Assembly: GCA_031551525.1 (NCBI GenBank)
Contig: JAVBNN010000004.1
Location: 1 to 64,000 of the forward strand
DNA from: JAVBNN01 sp031551525
Lineage (GTDB): Bacteria; Bacillota; Negativicutes; Acidaminococcales; JAISLQ01
DNA length: 64,000 nt
Reading direction: 5' to 3'
Below, one piece after another: positions 18,428-27,227 of this stretch. How positions within the stretch are numbered: position 1 is the first letter of the stretch; each line of letters begins with the position of its first letter. Both the position numbers and the translations under genes were made by a program. The notes beneath the pieces are model-generated. The model saw only the letters and a list, made by a program, of their open reading frames with translations, was not told the origin of the DNA and searched no databases.

Positions 18428-18465
18428 AGCGTTCTCCCCAAAGACAACATAACACAACAAAAAGT

Positions 18466-18987
18466 TTATTCCGTAACATTACCGTTACGCGCATTTTCAT
18501 ACTCTCCCGGAATAGGAAGATCAAATTTTTTGCACAGCAATAGCACATCATGGACATCATTTTCGTCATGGTCGTATCCTTGATGATAGAGCAATTGCGC
18601 TTGAGCAGTCAGACAGTTCACCTTTATCCCGCCAATAATCCCTCTGCCGTTTAAAATATATGAAGGGTAGACCTCATTATCAAAGCTCAGTGTTTCGGCG
18701 TCTCTAAACTCGAATAAATGCAGGTCTATGATGCGGTCATGATGATCACACCAGACAGTATGATTTGCGGTCGTATATTCCATTTTTCTTTCGCTATATC
18801 CCTCATCAGACAGCATTTTTAGAAATATTTTGCTGTTCTTCTTTTCGATAAAAATATCTAGATCATTATGAGAGCGCGTCTGATAGCCCAAAAGCGCATC
18901 TACGCCCCAGCCACCGTCAAGCCACACGTCAACGCCAATATCTTCAAACATTTTCAGCAAACTCGCTGCGTCCTGTTCAGTCATCAT
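18466..18987 (-). CDS. Nucleotidyltransferase of the lincosamide/aminoglycoside (Lnu/ANT-like) type
   Basis: A 173-aa protein beginning MMTEQDAASLLKMFEDIG. It carries the nucleotidyltransferase core VWLDGGWGVDALLG followed by SHNDLDIFIE, with two metal-binding Asp, and a third acidic strand RIIDLHLFEF. The C-terminal QLLYHQGYDHDENDVHD segment matches LnuA-type enzymes, which adenylylate antibiotics. Whether this protein confers resistance is unknown. My hand count of three lines (18481-18660) gives about 42% G+C, well below the neighbouring comEA, consistent with recent acquisition. Start ATG 18987 has GGAG nine bases upstream. A TTGACA lies further upstream. Confidence 0.75.
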   Translation of the reverse strand: MMTEQDAASLLKMFEDIGVDVWLDGGWGVDALLGYQTRSHNDLDIFIEKKNSKIFLKMLSDEGYSERKMEYTTANHTVWCDHHDRIIDLHLFEFRDAETLSFDNEVYPSYILNGRGIIGGIKVNCLTAQAQLLYHQGYDHDENDVHDVLLLCKKFDLPIPGEYENARNGNVTE

Positions 18988-19048
18988 AAGCAAATTCTCC
19001 TAGTATAAGTTTTTTACCATATATAATGTCAACTCATAAGACTATATT

Positions 19049-19091
19049 AACACAAAAAGACAACCTGTTACACAGGTTGTCTTTTTGTGTT
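19049..19091 (-). terminator. Terminator of leuS
   Basis: A perfect 20-bp stem (19049-19068 with 19072-19091) and a 3-base loop, immediately after the leuS stop codon. The 3' arm on the minus strand carries the run CTTTTTGTGTT. It also separates leuS from the nucleotidyltransferase gene. Confidence 0.9.
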
Positions 19092-19096
19092 TTATG

Positions 19097-21583
19097 TCAT
19101 TTCACCACTATATTTACCAGTTTATTAGGTACACAGATAACCTTTACGACTTGCGAATCACCGATAAACTCTTTTATGCGCTCGGACGCAAGCGCGGTTT
19201 CTTCCAGTTCCTTAGCCGACAAACCAGCCGGAACCACCAGTTTGTCTTTTATCTTGCCGTTTATCTGGAAGACCAGTTCTACTTCTTCGGCTTTGGCAGC
19301 TTCCGCGTCGTATTTGGGCCAAGCGGCCTGGTGTATGCTGCCCGTTTCGTCCAACTGCCACCACAACTCTTCCGTTATGTGCGGCACAAAAGGCGCCAAA
19401 AGAAGTAACAGTGTCCTGATACTTTCCTCTACCAGTCCAGCGTTCGGCTGTTCCACCTTCTCCCGGTAGAGGTAGAGGGCGTTGACCAGTTCCATGATGG
19501 CGCTGATCGCGGTGTTGAAGTTGAAACGCTGTACTATGTCGTCGGTCACCCGCTTGGTGGTCACGTTGAGTATGCGGCGCAGTTCCTTGTCGTCACGCGA
19601 CAGAGCGGCGGCATCATATCCGGCCTGCCGTCCGAACAGCGAAGCATAGTGCTGGACGATACGCCACAGGCGGCTGAGAAAGCGGAAAGAGCCTTCCACG
19701 CCCTGCTCGCTCCAGTCAAGGTCGCGCTCGGGCGGCGCGGCAAATAGGATAAACAGGCGCGCCGTGTCCGCGCCGTATTTGGCGACGATATCCTCCGGGG
19801 AAACCACATTGCCTTTGGATTTCGACATCTTGGCGCCGTCTTTTATTACCATGCCCTGAGTCAAAAGATTGTCGAAAGGCTCGCTGGACTTTATCAATTC
19901 TGCGTCTTTGAGTACCTTGGTGACAAAACGCGAATATAAAAGATGCAGTATGGCATGTTCTATCCCGCCGATGTAAAGGTCGACCGGCGACCAGTAGGCG
20001 GCTTCTTCACGGCCAAAAATAGCTTGGTCGTTGTGCGGATCGGTGTAACGGAAATAGTACCAGGACGAACAGATAAAGGTATCCATGGTGTCGGTTTCCC
20101 GGCGGGCCGGGCCGCCGCAGGCCGGACAAGTACAACTCAGAAATTCTTCCGACGTGGCCAGCGGAGATACTTTATGGTTGCCAAAATCTACTACTTCCGG
20201 CAGCTTGACCGGCAGCTGGTCTTCCGGCACCGGTACCGTACCGCATTTTTTACAGTACACAATAGGTATCGGCGCGCCCCAATAGCGTTGGCGGCTGATC
20301 AGCCAGTCGCGCAAGCGGTAGTTGACCTTGCGTGTCCCGACGCCTTTTTCTTCCATATAATCGGCGATGGCTTTTTTACCCTCTTCATTGCCGAGGCCGT
20401 TGAACTGGCCGGAGCTGACCATCTTCCCTTCGTCTTCATAAGCCCCGTCCATAGCGACAAGATCAAGCGGCGCCCCGGCCGGCTGGATGACGATGATCTT
20501 TTCCAAGCCGTATTTGCCGGCAAACAGCCAGTCGCGCTGGTCGTGGCTGGGAACGCCCATAACCGCGCCCGTGCCGTATTCATACAGCACATAGTTGGCT
20601 ACCCATATCGGCACTTGTTTGCCGTTCATAGGGTTTACCGCGTACGCGCCGGTAAAGATACCTTCTTTTTCCGACTCTGCCGAGGTGCGTTCTATATCGC
20701 TCTGTCCGCGCACCCGGGCGACAAAATCCTTTACCTCCTGCGCTTTGTCGTAGCCAGAGATGAGTTTTTCCACCAGCGGGTGCTCAGCGGCCAATACAAC
20801 GTAGGTAATGCCGAAGATAGTATCCTGCCGGGTGGTGTATACGGGTATTTTCTCGCCCAGCGACGGCACGTCCAAGGAGAACTCCAGGCCTTCACTACGG
20901 CCGATCCAGTTCTGCTGCATGGTCTTGACGCGGTCCGGCCAGCCTTTGAGCAGTTCTATATCAGCCAGCAACCGGTCGGCATAATCTGTTATACGCAAAA
21001 ACCACTGTTCGAGGCTTTTTTTGCCCACCACCGAGTCGCAACGCCAACACTTGCCGTCCACTACCTGCTCGTTGGCGAGAACCGTATTGCAGTCATCGCA
21101 CCAGTTGACAGCAGCTTTTTTCTTGTAAGCTAGCCCGCGCTCATAAAACAGTAGGAACAGCCACTGCGACCAGCGGTAATAATCTTCATTGCAAGTGGTC
21201 ACTTCCCTGTCCCAGTCATAGGAAAACCCGAGCTGTTTTTGTTGCTCGCGCATACTAGCGATATTGGAACGCGTCCACTGGGCGGGCGGTATATTGTTGG
21301 CGATAGCGGCGTTTTCCGCCGGCATGCCGAAAGCATCCCAACCCATGGGGTGGAGGACATTGTACCCGTTCATCTTCCTGAAACGGGCGATAACGTCGCC
21401 GATGGAGTAGTTTCTGACATGCCCCATGTGAAGCTTGCCGGAAGGATAGGGAAACATCTCCAATACATAATATTTTTCTTTGTTTTTATTCATAACAGTG
21501 GCGAACGCCTTTTCGGCGTCCCACTTTTTCTGCCATTTTTCTTCGATATCATGCGGGGAGTATTTTTCTCTGCTCACTTGCAT
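19097..21583 (-). CDS. leuS: Leucyl-tRNA synthetase
   Basis: An 828-aa class Ia synthetase. The HIGH motif is in PYPSGKLHMGHVRNYSIGD (about residue 40-58), KMSKS is in GAKMSKSKGNVVSPED (about 575), and the editing domain CP1 is present with GAVMGVPSHDQRDW. Two Cys pairs of a zinc module are seen (CDDCNTVL; CWRC). The C-terminal tRNA-binding domain ends in NKLVNIVVK. ATG 21583 follows AGGAGGG. Expression is controlled by the leucine T-box at 21623-21849. Confidence 0.97.
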   Translation of the reverse strand: MQVSREKYSPHDIEEKWQKKWDAEKAFATVMNKNKEKYYVLEMFPYPSGKLHMGHVRNYSIGDVIARFRKMNGYNVLHPMGWDAFGMPAENAAIANNIPPAQWTRSNIASMREQQKQLGFSYDWDREVTTCNEDYYRWSQWLFLLFYERGLAYKKKAAVNWCDDCNTVLANEQVVDGKCWRCDSVVGKKSLEQWFLRITDYADRLLADIELLKGWPDRVKTMQQNWIGRSEGLEFSLDVPSLGEKIPVYTTRQDTIFGITYVVLAAEHPLVEKLISGYDKAQEVKDFVARVRGQSDIERTSAESEKEGIFTGAYAVNPMNGKQVPIWVANYVLYEYGTGAVMGVPSHDQRDWLFAGKYGLEKIIVIQPAGAPLDLVAMDGAYEDEGKMVSSGQFNGLGNEEGKKAIADYMEEKGVGTRKVNYRLRDWLISRQRYWGAPIPIVYCKKCGTVPVPEDQLPVKLPEVVDFGNHKVSPLATSEEFLSCTCPACGGPARRETDTMDTFICSSWYYFRYTDPHNDQAIFGREEAAYWSPVDLYIGGIEHAILHLLYSRFVTKVLKDAELIKSSEPFDNLLTQGMVIKDGAKMSKSKGNVVSPEDIVAKYGADTARLFILFAAPPERDLDWSEQGVEGSFRFLSRLWRIVQHYASLFGRQAGYDAAALSRDDKELRRILNVTTKRVTDDIVQRFNFNTAISAIMELVNALYLYREKVEQPNAGLVEESIRTLLLLLAPFVPHITEELWWQLDETGSIHQAAWPKYDAEAAKAEEVELVFQINGKIKDKLVVPAGLSAKELEETALASERIKEFIGDSQVVKVICVPNKLVNIVVK

Positions 21584-21622
21584 AAGGACAACCCTCCTGA
21601 AATTTTGCTTGTATTAATATAT

Positions 21623-21849
21623 AAAAAAACGCCCGTGGCAAAATTGCCAGGGACGAGAATACTCGCGGTACCACCCTGTTTGGCAGGAAGACCTGCCCAC
21701 TCTGTGATTGTTAACGCAACCATGCGTCGACTGCTTGTCACAGCCGCTCCTTCACAGCGAGTTCGATTTTCTTATGGATTGGCTTGCATCTGCCGCCAAT
21801 TTTCTGTACCATGAAGAAAGACCTACTACTCTGTTTCACAGGATTTACA
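21623..21849 (-). promoter_or_regulatory. T-box leader (tRNA-Leu sensing) of leuS
   Basis: The minus strand carries the T-box sequence AGGGTGGTACCGCG (21665-21678) followed by the terminator stem GTCCCTGGCA / TGCCACGGGC and a run of seven T (21623-21652). Stem I contains the GAACTC pattern, with CTC at 21759-21761 as specifier, a leucine codon. The TGGT of the T-box can pair with ACCA, matching discriminator A in both tRNA-Leu genes at 31605-31801. Uncharged tRNA-Leu would stabilise the antiterminator and switch leuS on. Confidence 0.93.
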
Positions 21850-21855
21850 AATCAA

Positions 21856-21884
21856 ATTATAACCGCCTCCCCAGTAAAAGTCAA
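21856..21884 (-). promoter_or_regulatory. Promoter of the T-box/leuS transcript
   Basis: Minus strand: TTGACT, 17 bases, TATAAT. It gives a leader of about 265 bases containing the full T-box. It overlaps the 5' side of the divergent phosphoesterase gene. Confidence 0.8.
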
Positions 21885-21901
21885 CGCAAAGAGGAGAAAA
21901 C

Positions 21902-22594
21902 ATGAATATCTACGCCATTGGCGACCTGCACCTGTCCGGGCAGCCGCCAAAGAAACCCATGTCCATGTTTGGCGCCCAGTGGGAAAACCACTGGCAGAAA
22001 ATAAAAATCAGCTGGCTGGAGTCGGTAAGAGAAGGTGACCTGGTCATCCTCTGCGGCGATACATCATGGGCCATGAAGTTTGGCGAAGCGCTGTCCGACC
22101 TACAAGAAATCGCCACCCTACCGGGGAAAAAAGTATTCGTCCGCGGCAACCACGATTACTGGTGGACAAGCGTTAGTAAAATGAACACCACCGCCCTAGA
22201 CGGCTGCTTTTTTTTACACAATAACTATTACCTTTTCGGCAGTACTGCCATCTGCGGCAGCCGGGGCTGGCTGATACCCGGAGAGGAAGAATTCTCGCCG
22301 GAAGATGAAAAAATATACCTGCACGAAGTGCAAAGGGCGGAAAATTCGCTAGCCGCAGCCAAAAATGCCGGACAAAGCGATATAATACTTGCCCTGCACT
22401 ACCCGCCGCTTTACAGCGGGAGCGAAGCGAGCGGCTTTAGCCTGTTATGCGATAAGTATCAGGTAAAAGACTGCTTATACGGCCACCTGCACGGCGAAAG
22501 CACGGCATTAGCGAGAGAAGGTAAGTACAACGCCACAAATTACCATCTGGTATCGGCCGACAGTCTGAATTTTAGTTTGGCCAAAATCAGATGA
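21902..22594 (+). CDS. Calcineurin-like metallophosphoesterase
   Basis: A 230-aa soluble protein with all metallophosphoesterase motifs: GDLHL (Asp8, His10), GDTSW (Asp53), GNHDYWW (Asn83, His84), LHYPP (about 166) and GHLHG (about 196). These bind two metals. The substrate is unknown; family members include nucleotidases and phosphodiesterases. ATG 21902 follows AGAGGAG. It is divergent from leuS, and its last codons overlap the convergent ccdA stop by 8 bp. Confidence 0.85.
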   Translation: MNIYAIGDLHLSGQPPKKPMSMFGAQWENHWQKIKISWLESVREGDLVILCGDTSWAMKFGEALSDLQEIATLPGKKVFVRGNHDYWWTSVSKMNTTALDGCFFLHNNYYLFGSTAICGSRGWLIPGEEEFSPEDEKIYLHEVQRAENSLAAAKNAGQSDIILALHYPPLYSGSEASGFSLLCDKYQVKDCLYGHLHGESTALAREGKYNATNYHLVSADSLNFSLAKIR

Positions 22595-23264
22595 TCATGG
22601 TTATCAGCCTGGTCAGCCAGTCGAAATACAGCATGACGCCAATAACGACCAGTATCAATCCGGACATTGTCTGTATTTTCGCAAGAGCAGGCAAGAGTGT
22701 GGATCGAAACTGCCCGGCCAGCGTTTCCGTGGCCACAGCCATTGCGATGAGCGGCACACCAAACCCCGCCGAATAGGCCAAGAGTAACCAAAACCCTTTG
22801 TGGAGACTCGCCTCCACCCCGGCATACATGAGTATGGCCGACAATACCGGCCCGGTACAAGGTATCCACCCAAAAACAAATGCCATGCCTAAAACAAATG
22901 TACCACCGTTGCTGTTGCCGGCTTTGGTCAAAAATGGCCGCCAGTCCCGTGCGAGTGTCGGAAGTGTAAAAACACCCAGTTGCAAGAGCCCCATGAGCAC
23001 CATGAATATGCCACCGGCCTTTCTCAAGGCGTCCTGGTATTCAAACAACAGGCTGCCCAAAGCCGAAGCCGTAAGGCCCATCAGCACAAATACCAAGGTA
23101 AACCCGCTGACAAAAAAGAGCGCCGAGCGCAAACTCTCGCCCTTTTTCTGGCCTTTGGGCGCGATGACCGACATATAAAGCGGCAACAGCGGGAAAACAC
23201 ACGGGGAAATAAAGGAAGCCAAACCGGCTAAAAAAGCCGTCAAGGATGCTGCTTCGCTATTCAT
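22587..23264 (-). CDS. ccdA: Thiol-disulfide transporter CcdA
   Basis: A 225-aa protein with six membrane helices. The paired redox Cys are in FISPCVFPLLPLY (helix 1) and GWIPCTGPVLSA (helix 4), the CcdA signature. It carries reducing equivalents from cytoplasmic thioredoxin to outward-facing thiol proteins. It overlaps the upstream thioredoxin-like gene by ATGA, so that protein is the likely electron acceptor. Confidence 0.92.
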   Translation of the reverse strand: MNSEAASLTAFLAGLASFISPCVFPLLPLYMSVIAPKGQKKGESLRSALFFVSGFTLVFVLMGLTASALGSLLFEYQDALRKAGGIFMVLMGLLQLGVFTLPTLARDWRPFLTKAGNSNGGTFVLGMAFVFGWIPCTGPVLSAILMYAGVEASLHKGFWLLLAYSAGFGVPLIAMAVATETLAGQFRSTLLPALAKIQTMSGLILVVIGVMLYFDWLTRLITMII

Positions 23265-23764
23265 TTTATACTATTTACAGCCGTTTCCAGTTCCTGTGCA
23301 GTAACTGCCCCTGGCATCCTGAAAACCACCACTCCTTTACGGTCAAGCACTACAGTAGTAGGTATACCCATGGTCCTCAACATTTTTCCACCTGCGCCAT
23401 TTTTATCAAGCAAGACCGGTAAAGAATACTTGTGCGCAGTCATAAATTCTTCTATTTTGCCAGTTGTTTCTCCACTATTGATCGCGTAAAACTTCACTTT
23501 GTCTTTATTATTCTGGTAAAATGTTTCCAGCTCCGGCATTTCATCCCGGCAGGGCGGACACCAGGTCGCCCAGAGATTTATTACCGTGATATTCCCGTCG
23601 GAAAGCGGCAAGGTAACTTCTCCGCCGCCCAATGCGGTGAAAGTATTCGTTACCGGCCTCTGCCCTACATTAGCCCCGCTGGCCGGTTCCTCGGCCCCGG
23701 CAAGAGAAGTGAAACCCAATACTAACAGCGCTGCCAATATGAGGAAAAACATTTTTTTAACCAT
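23261..23764 (-). CDS. TlpA/ResA-like extracytoplasmic thiol-disulfide oxidoreductase
   Basis: A 167-aa protein with a signal peptide (MVKKMFFLILAALLVLGFTS, cleavage likely after LAGA). The thioredoxin fold has the active site WCPPC (Cys69, Cys72), and GIPTTVVLDRKG carries the conserved cis-Pro region. It is probably a periplasmic disulfide reductase fed by CcdA, encoded 4 bp overlapping. The exact targets (cytochrome c maturation or other thiol proteins) cannot be read here; no cytochrome c gene is in the window. Confidence 0.9.
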   Translation of the reverse strand: MVKKMFFLILAALLVLGFTSLAGAEEPASGANVGQRPVTNTFTALGGGEVTLPLSDGNITVINLWATWCPPCRDEMPELETFYQNNKDKVKFYAINSGETTGKIEEFMTAHKYSLPVLLDKNGAGGKMLRTMGIPTTVVLDRKGVVVFRMPGAVTAQELETAVNSIK

Positions 23765-23841
23765 GATATTTTTCTCCTTTGCGAAAATAAGTTATACTTA
23801 AACAACAAGTCTTGCCATTTTATGACCCCGGAGGTAGGTAA

Positions 23842-24630
23842 ATGCACCAGTATTTATTTCATATAGGCGATTTTCCCATCCGTACTTACGGCCTCATCCT
23901 CTGTCTGAGCATCATACTGGCTACAGGTGTGGCCTACTTTCTCGCTAAACAAGATGGCCGCTGGCATCAGCACGTACCCGACATGGGTATATACTGCGGC
24001 CTGGCCGGGCTTATCGGCGCCCGTTTGTGGGACGTTTTTTTCTTTGACTGGGATTATTACAGCCAGCACCTTGGGGAGATTCCCTTCGTCTGGCAGGGTG
24101 GTATGGCCATACAGGGCGGAGTGGTATTTGGTGTACTGGCCGGAGTGGTCTACACCAAAATACACAAAATCGATACCTGGACTTTTGCCGACATCGTAGC
24201 GCCGGCCATTATCATCGGACAAGCCATCGGGCGCATAGCCAACCTCTTGAACGGAGACGCTTTCGGCAGTCCGTCAGGAGGAGACTTCGGCATCATATAC
24301 CCGGAAGGCACTCTGGCCCGCCAGACCTACGGTATTCAACCCTTGTGGCCGGCCGAGGTGTGGGAGGGACAGATCGATGTCATTATTTTTGCCCTGCTGC
24401 TTATTTTTCGCACAACTAGTCATGCTAAAGGGCAAGTATTTTTACTGTACGCCACACTTTATTCCATCGCCAGGTTTTTTCTCGAGTACCTGCGCGGCGA
24501 CTATGTTGAAGCACTGGCTTTCGGCCTCAAGTCCGCCCAAGTCACCAGCCTGATCGTTGCCCTCATCGGTGTAGCGCTTTTTATCTGGTGCGGTCGCAAG
24601 GCCCCGCAAAGTAAAAATAAGCCTGGCTAA
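23842..24630 (+). CDS. lgt: Phosphatidylglycerol-prolipoprotein diacylglyceryl transferase
   Basis: A 262-aa polytopic membrane enzyme that attaches diacylglycerol to the lipobox Cys of prolipoproteins. Family motifs seen: GLIGARLWDVFF, the signature-like GQAIGRIANLLNGDAFG (the usual GRxGNFxN region, here with Ala in place of the Gly), and the C-terminal ARFFLEYLRGD with conserved Arg/Glu. ATG 23842 follows GGAGGTAGG. Substrates in this window include the lipoproteins at 30460 and PotD at 51206. Confidence 0.92.
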   Translation: MHQYLFHIGDFPIRTYGLILCLSIILATGVAYFLAKQDGRWHQHVPDMGIYCGLAGLIGARLWDVFFFDWDYYSQHLGEIPFVWQGGMAIQGGVVFGVLAGVVYTKIHKIDTWTFADIVAPAIIIGQAIGRIANLLNGDAFGSPSGGDFGIIYPEGTLARQTYGIQPLWPAEVWEGQIDVIIFALLLIFRTTSHAKGQVFLLYATLYSIARFFLEYLRGDYVEALAFGLKSAQVTSLIVALIGVALFIWCGRKAPQSKNKPG

Positions 24631-24641
24631 ACGGCCAGGCT
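24620..24641. terminator. Hairpin between convergent lgt and ridA
   Basis: AGCCTGGC (24620-24627) pairs with GCCAGGCT (24634-24641); the lgt stop codon lies in the loop. The following sequence is only weakly T-rich, so termination is probable but not certain. Confidence 0.5.
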
Positions 24642-24646
24642 GGATT

Positions 24647-25030
24647 TTACATAGGATAAACTGCGATCAACTCTATTTCCACGCCCGCGTCGCGCGGCAA
24701 TTTTGCTACCTGCACGCAGGAACGGGCCGGTTTGTCTTCTTTAAAGTATTCACCGTAAACTTCGTTCATCGCCTGGAAATCTTTCATATCATTCAAAAAT
24801 ACCGTGCATTTCACCACATCTTTGAACGAAAGCATCTCAGCGGCTAAAATAGCCTTCAGGTTGGCAAATACCTGGTGAGTCTGCACGACTATACCGCCGT
24901 AAACCATTTCCCCGGTAATGGCATCCATCGGTATCTGTCCGGAGACAAACAAAAAACCGTTAGCCCGGACCGCTTGTGAATAAGGCCCTACTGCCTTTGG
25001 TGCGCCTGAACTCATTATAATTTTTTTCAT
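24647..25030 (-). CDS. ridA: RidA family reactive intermediate deaminase
   Basis: A 127-aa YjgF/YER057c/UK114 protein. It has the typical start MKKIIMSSGAPKAVGPYSQAVRANG, here with the first motif GPYSQAV, and the C-terminal ARSCVQVAKLPRDAGVEIE with the conserved Arg that binds the substrate carboxylate. RidA hydrolyses 2-aminoacrylate and similar enamines made by PLP enzymes. It is downstream of the hutP-like gene on the same strand (20 bp gap). Confidence 0.93.
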   Translation of the reverse strand: MKKIIMSSGAPKAVGPYSQAVRANGFLFVSGQIPMDAITGEMVYGGIVVQTHQVFANLKAILAAEMLSFKDVVKCTVFLNDMKDFQAMNEVYGEYFKEDKPARSCVQVAKLPRDAGVEIELIAVYPM

Positions 25031-25050
25031 GGATTTTCCCTCCAGATTTT

Positions 25051-25482
25051 TTATTCCAGCGGCAGCGAACGATGCGCCACCCCGATGCCTATCTCATTTA
25101 GATTGAGTACCCCGACCCCCAGATAAACGGCCACACAAACATGCTCGCCAAACCTCGAAACTCCTATCTTGCCGCCTACATTGAACCCGACCGCTTTAGG
25201 CACGATCTGTTCAAGCGCGGCATGTGTGGCCCCGGCCACCGCGCCGGCTCCAACGTGACTGGTACTTACCAGCCCCTGGCGCTGGGAAGCCACTACCGCC
25301 CGCTCCACTATCTTGACCAGTGAACCGACGAATTCGCCGCCGAAATCTACGGCCACCGTCTTTATACCCTTGGCGAGATACTCTTCGCGCAACTCATATT
25401 CTTCCTTGCGATCCGCCGTGACCGCCATCTTGATCGCGGCCCGCCCTACATCCACACTACTGTACTGCTGCTCTACATTCAT
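25051..25482 (-). CDS. HutP family RNA-binding protein
   Basis: A 143-aa protein resembling the histidine-utilisation antiterminator HutP: an N-terminal VDVGRAAIKMAVTA helix and a C-terminal LNEIGIGVAHRSL, which parallels the metal/histidine-binding C-terminus of B. subtilis HutP. By my alignment one of the paired His ligands (THAALEQ) is present, while the position four residues before it is Ala, so ligand binding may differ. No histidine utilisation genes are in the window; ridA follows. It may regulate a distant target or be a paralogue with another ligand. Confidence 0.75.
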   Translation of the reverse strand: MNVEQQYSSVDVGRAAIKMAVTADRKEEYELREEYLAKGIKTVAVDFGGEFVGSLVKIVERAVVASQRQGLVSTSHVGAGAVAGATHAALEQIVPKAVGFNVGGKIGVSRFGEHVCVAVYLGVGVLNLNEIGIGVAHRSLPLE

Positions 25483-25676
25483 ATTTCGGCCTTTCTTTAA
25501 CGGCCAGAGCCTTTTAAAGCTACCGTTGTATATTATGTTAACAAAAAAACTCCCTTATCGCAACACTAAGTAATAATGGCTATCACCCAATAAATTTTTG
25601 CTTGATGTAAACAAGGAGTTTGCCTTTCGTATGTCGAATATTTAATTGTTAATTTCGATACAAAAAAGGAGTTGCC

Positions 25677-25916
25677 ATGCCCGAATATATTTTGCATGAT
25701 GTCTGCGCGAGCAGTGTTCAGTTAGAAATACAGGACGGCATCATAAAAAGTATTCATTTTACCGGTGGCTGCCCGGGTAATCTTGAAGCCTTGGCCATAC
25801 TGCTAAACGGCTTGCCGACTCAAATTGTGATAAAAAAACTGTCCGGCATCCACTGTGGCAATAAACCCACGTCCTGTGCCGACCAGCTTGCCAGAATCCT
25901 CTCAACGCTCACATAA
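25677..25916 (+). CDS. TSCPD domain-containing small protein
   Basis: A 79-aa protein of the TIGR03905 type. It contains SIHFTGGCPGNLEALAILLNG and a C-terminal TSCADQLARIL, the TSCPD motif otherwise found at the C-terminus of vitamin B12-dependent ribonucleotide reductases. Three of its Cys are in motif positions, which suggests metal binding. Its function is unknown. A strong AAGGAG precedes ATG 25677. Confidence 0.8.
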   Translation: MPEYILHDVCASSVQLEIQDGIIKSIHFTGGCPGNLEALAILLNGLPTQIVIKKLSGIHCGNKPTSCADQLARILSTLT

Positions 25917-26038
25917 CAAAGATCCGCCGCACCGGAAAGGAAAAGCCGGGCGTCATCTTTTTACACTGTGAAAAGCAATCCTGATTTTTGTCTGTTTGCC
26001 CGCTTCTATTACTTGAAAAAACGAAAGGAGGTGTCCCG

Positions 26039-26989
26039 GTGCTTAAAGTATATAAAACAACCAACGCCACTCTGAACGAAATAGAATTTGAACAATTGGA
26101 AAAAGGTTGCTGGATAGATCTTTCCAGCCCGTCCAGCGAAGAACTTGAACAGGTAGCCGCCAGTACCGGAGTCCTCCTCGACTTTCTCACTGCGGCCACT
26201 GACGAAGAAGAAAGCGCGCGCCTTGAGGCGGAGGCCGACCAGGTGCTGGTACTTATCGACATACCGCTTTTGCGGAGTAACAAGGACTACGAGACCCTGC
26301 CTCTCGGTATTGTGGTAACACACGACTATCTCATTACCGTTTGCCTCGAAGTAAATGCCGTTGTAACCGATATGGTCACTTCCCCCCCCGGTCTCTTTGA
26401 CACAGCCAAACGTACCCGTTTCCTCTTCCAACTGCTCTTTAAATCGGCTACCCTTTATCTGAAATACATCAGAAACATCAACCGGCGCACCGACGAATTG
26501 GAACGCCATCTCAGGCAGTCCATGGAAAATGACGAGCTGTTCAAACTGCTTGACCTCGAAAAAAGCTTGACCTATTTTTCCGGTTCTTTGCGCAGTAATT
26601 ATATCCTGACTGAAAAACTCATGCGCCTCAGGGCAACCAAGCAAATCCAGCAGGTCATCCGCATGTTTGAGGAGGATGAAGATTTTCTTGAAGACGTCAT
26701 CATAGAGTATAAACAGGCGATCGACATGGTCGAGATGTATACCCGCATATTGAGCAGTATGCTGGAAATATTCTCTAATATCATCTCCAATAACCTCAAC
26801 CGGGTAATGAAATTTTTGGCCGGCGTCACCATAGTCATGTCTGTACCGACCATGATATCCGGCTTATGGGGTATGAATGTACCAGTGCCTTTTGCGGAAA
26901 ATGAGTTCGGGTTTGTTGTTGTCGCGAGTTTTGCATTCATCATAGCTTTTTCCATGGCCTACATGTTGTGGAAAAAACGCATGTTTTAG
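26039..26989 (+). CDS. corA: CorA family magnesium/divalent cation transporter
   Basis: A 316-aa transporter. A large cytoplasmic alpha/beta domain (residues 1-240) ends in a long helix. Two C-terminal membrane helices follow, with the selectivity motif GMN in SGLWGMNVPVPF at about residue 279. The start is GTG 26039 because AGGAGGTG lies directly upstream; the upstream in-frame ATG at 25988 precedes that site. A 75-aa gene follows after 9 bp. Confidence 0.92.
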   Translation: MLKVYKTTNATLNEIEFEQLEKGCWIDLSSPSSEELEQVAASTGVLLDFLTAATDEEESARLEAEADQVLVLIDIPLLRSNKDYETLPLGIVVTHDYLITVCLEVNAVVTDMVTSPPGLFDTAKRTRFLFQLLFKSATLYLKYIRNINRRTDELERHLRQSMENDELFKLLDLEKSLTYFSGSLRSNYILTEKLMRLRATKQIQQVIRMFEEDEDFLEDVIIEYKQAIDMVEMYTRILSSMLEIFSNIISNNLNRVMKFLAGVTIVMSVPTMISGLWGMNVPVPFAENEFGFVVVASFAFIIAFSMAYMLWKKRMF

Positions 26990-26998
26990 GGAGGATAA

Positions 26999-27226
26999 AT
27001 GAAAAACGCCATAAATAAAGAAAAACTTGCCGCCGGAATCATCTTTGGCGACCCCGGCAACGAGGAGTATGTTTATATGCCGGGCGCGGAAATCGGCAGC
27101 CCGTTTCCCGTATGTATCTTCCAGCAGCAAGCCCTTACGGAAGATGTCGCTCTTGAGGAAGCAGCGGAAATCATCAACCGCCTACAGTTAAAAATACTTG
27201 ACATACCGCCTTTCAGCAAAATATAA
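26999..27226 (+). CDS. Small hypothetical protein
   Basis: A 75-aa soluble protein, MKNAINKEKLAAGIIFGDPG. It has no recognised motif. Good ribosome site (GGGAGG) and a 9-bp gap after corA suggest translation as the second gene of a corA operon. A strong hairpin follows its stop codon. Confidence 0.65.
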   Translation: MKNAINKEKLAAGIIFGDPGNEEYVYMPGAEIGSPFPVCIFQQQALTEDVALEEAAEIINRLQLKILDIPPFSKI

Positions 27227-27227
27227 A

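Noticed and set aside
19943..21133. Long plus-strand open frame opposite leuS (396 codons)
   Set aside because: Antisense shadow of leuS with no ribosome site or recognisable domain.
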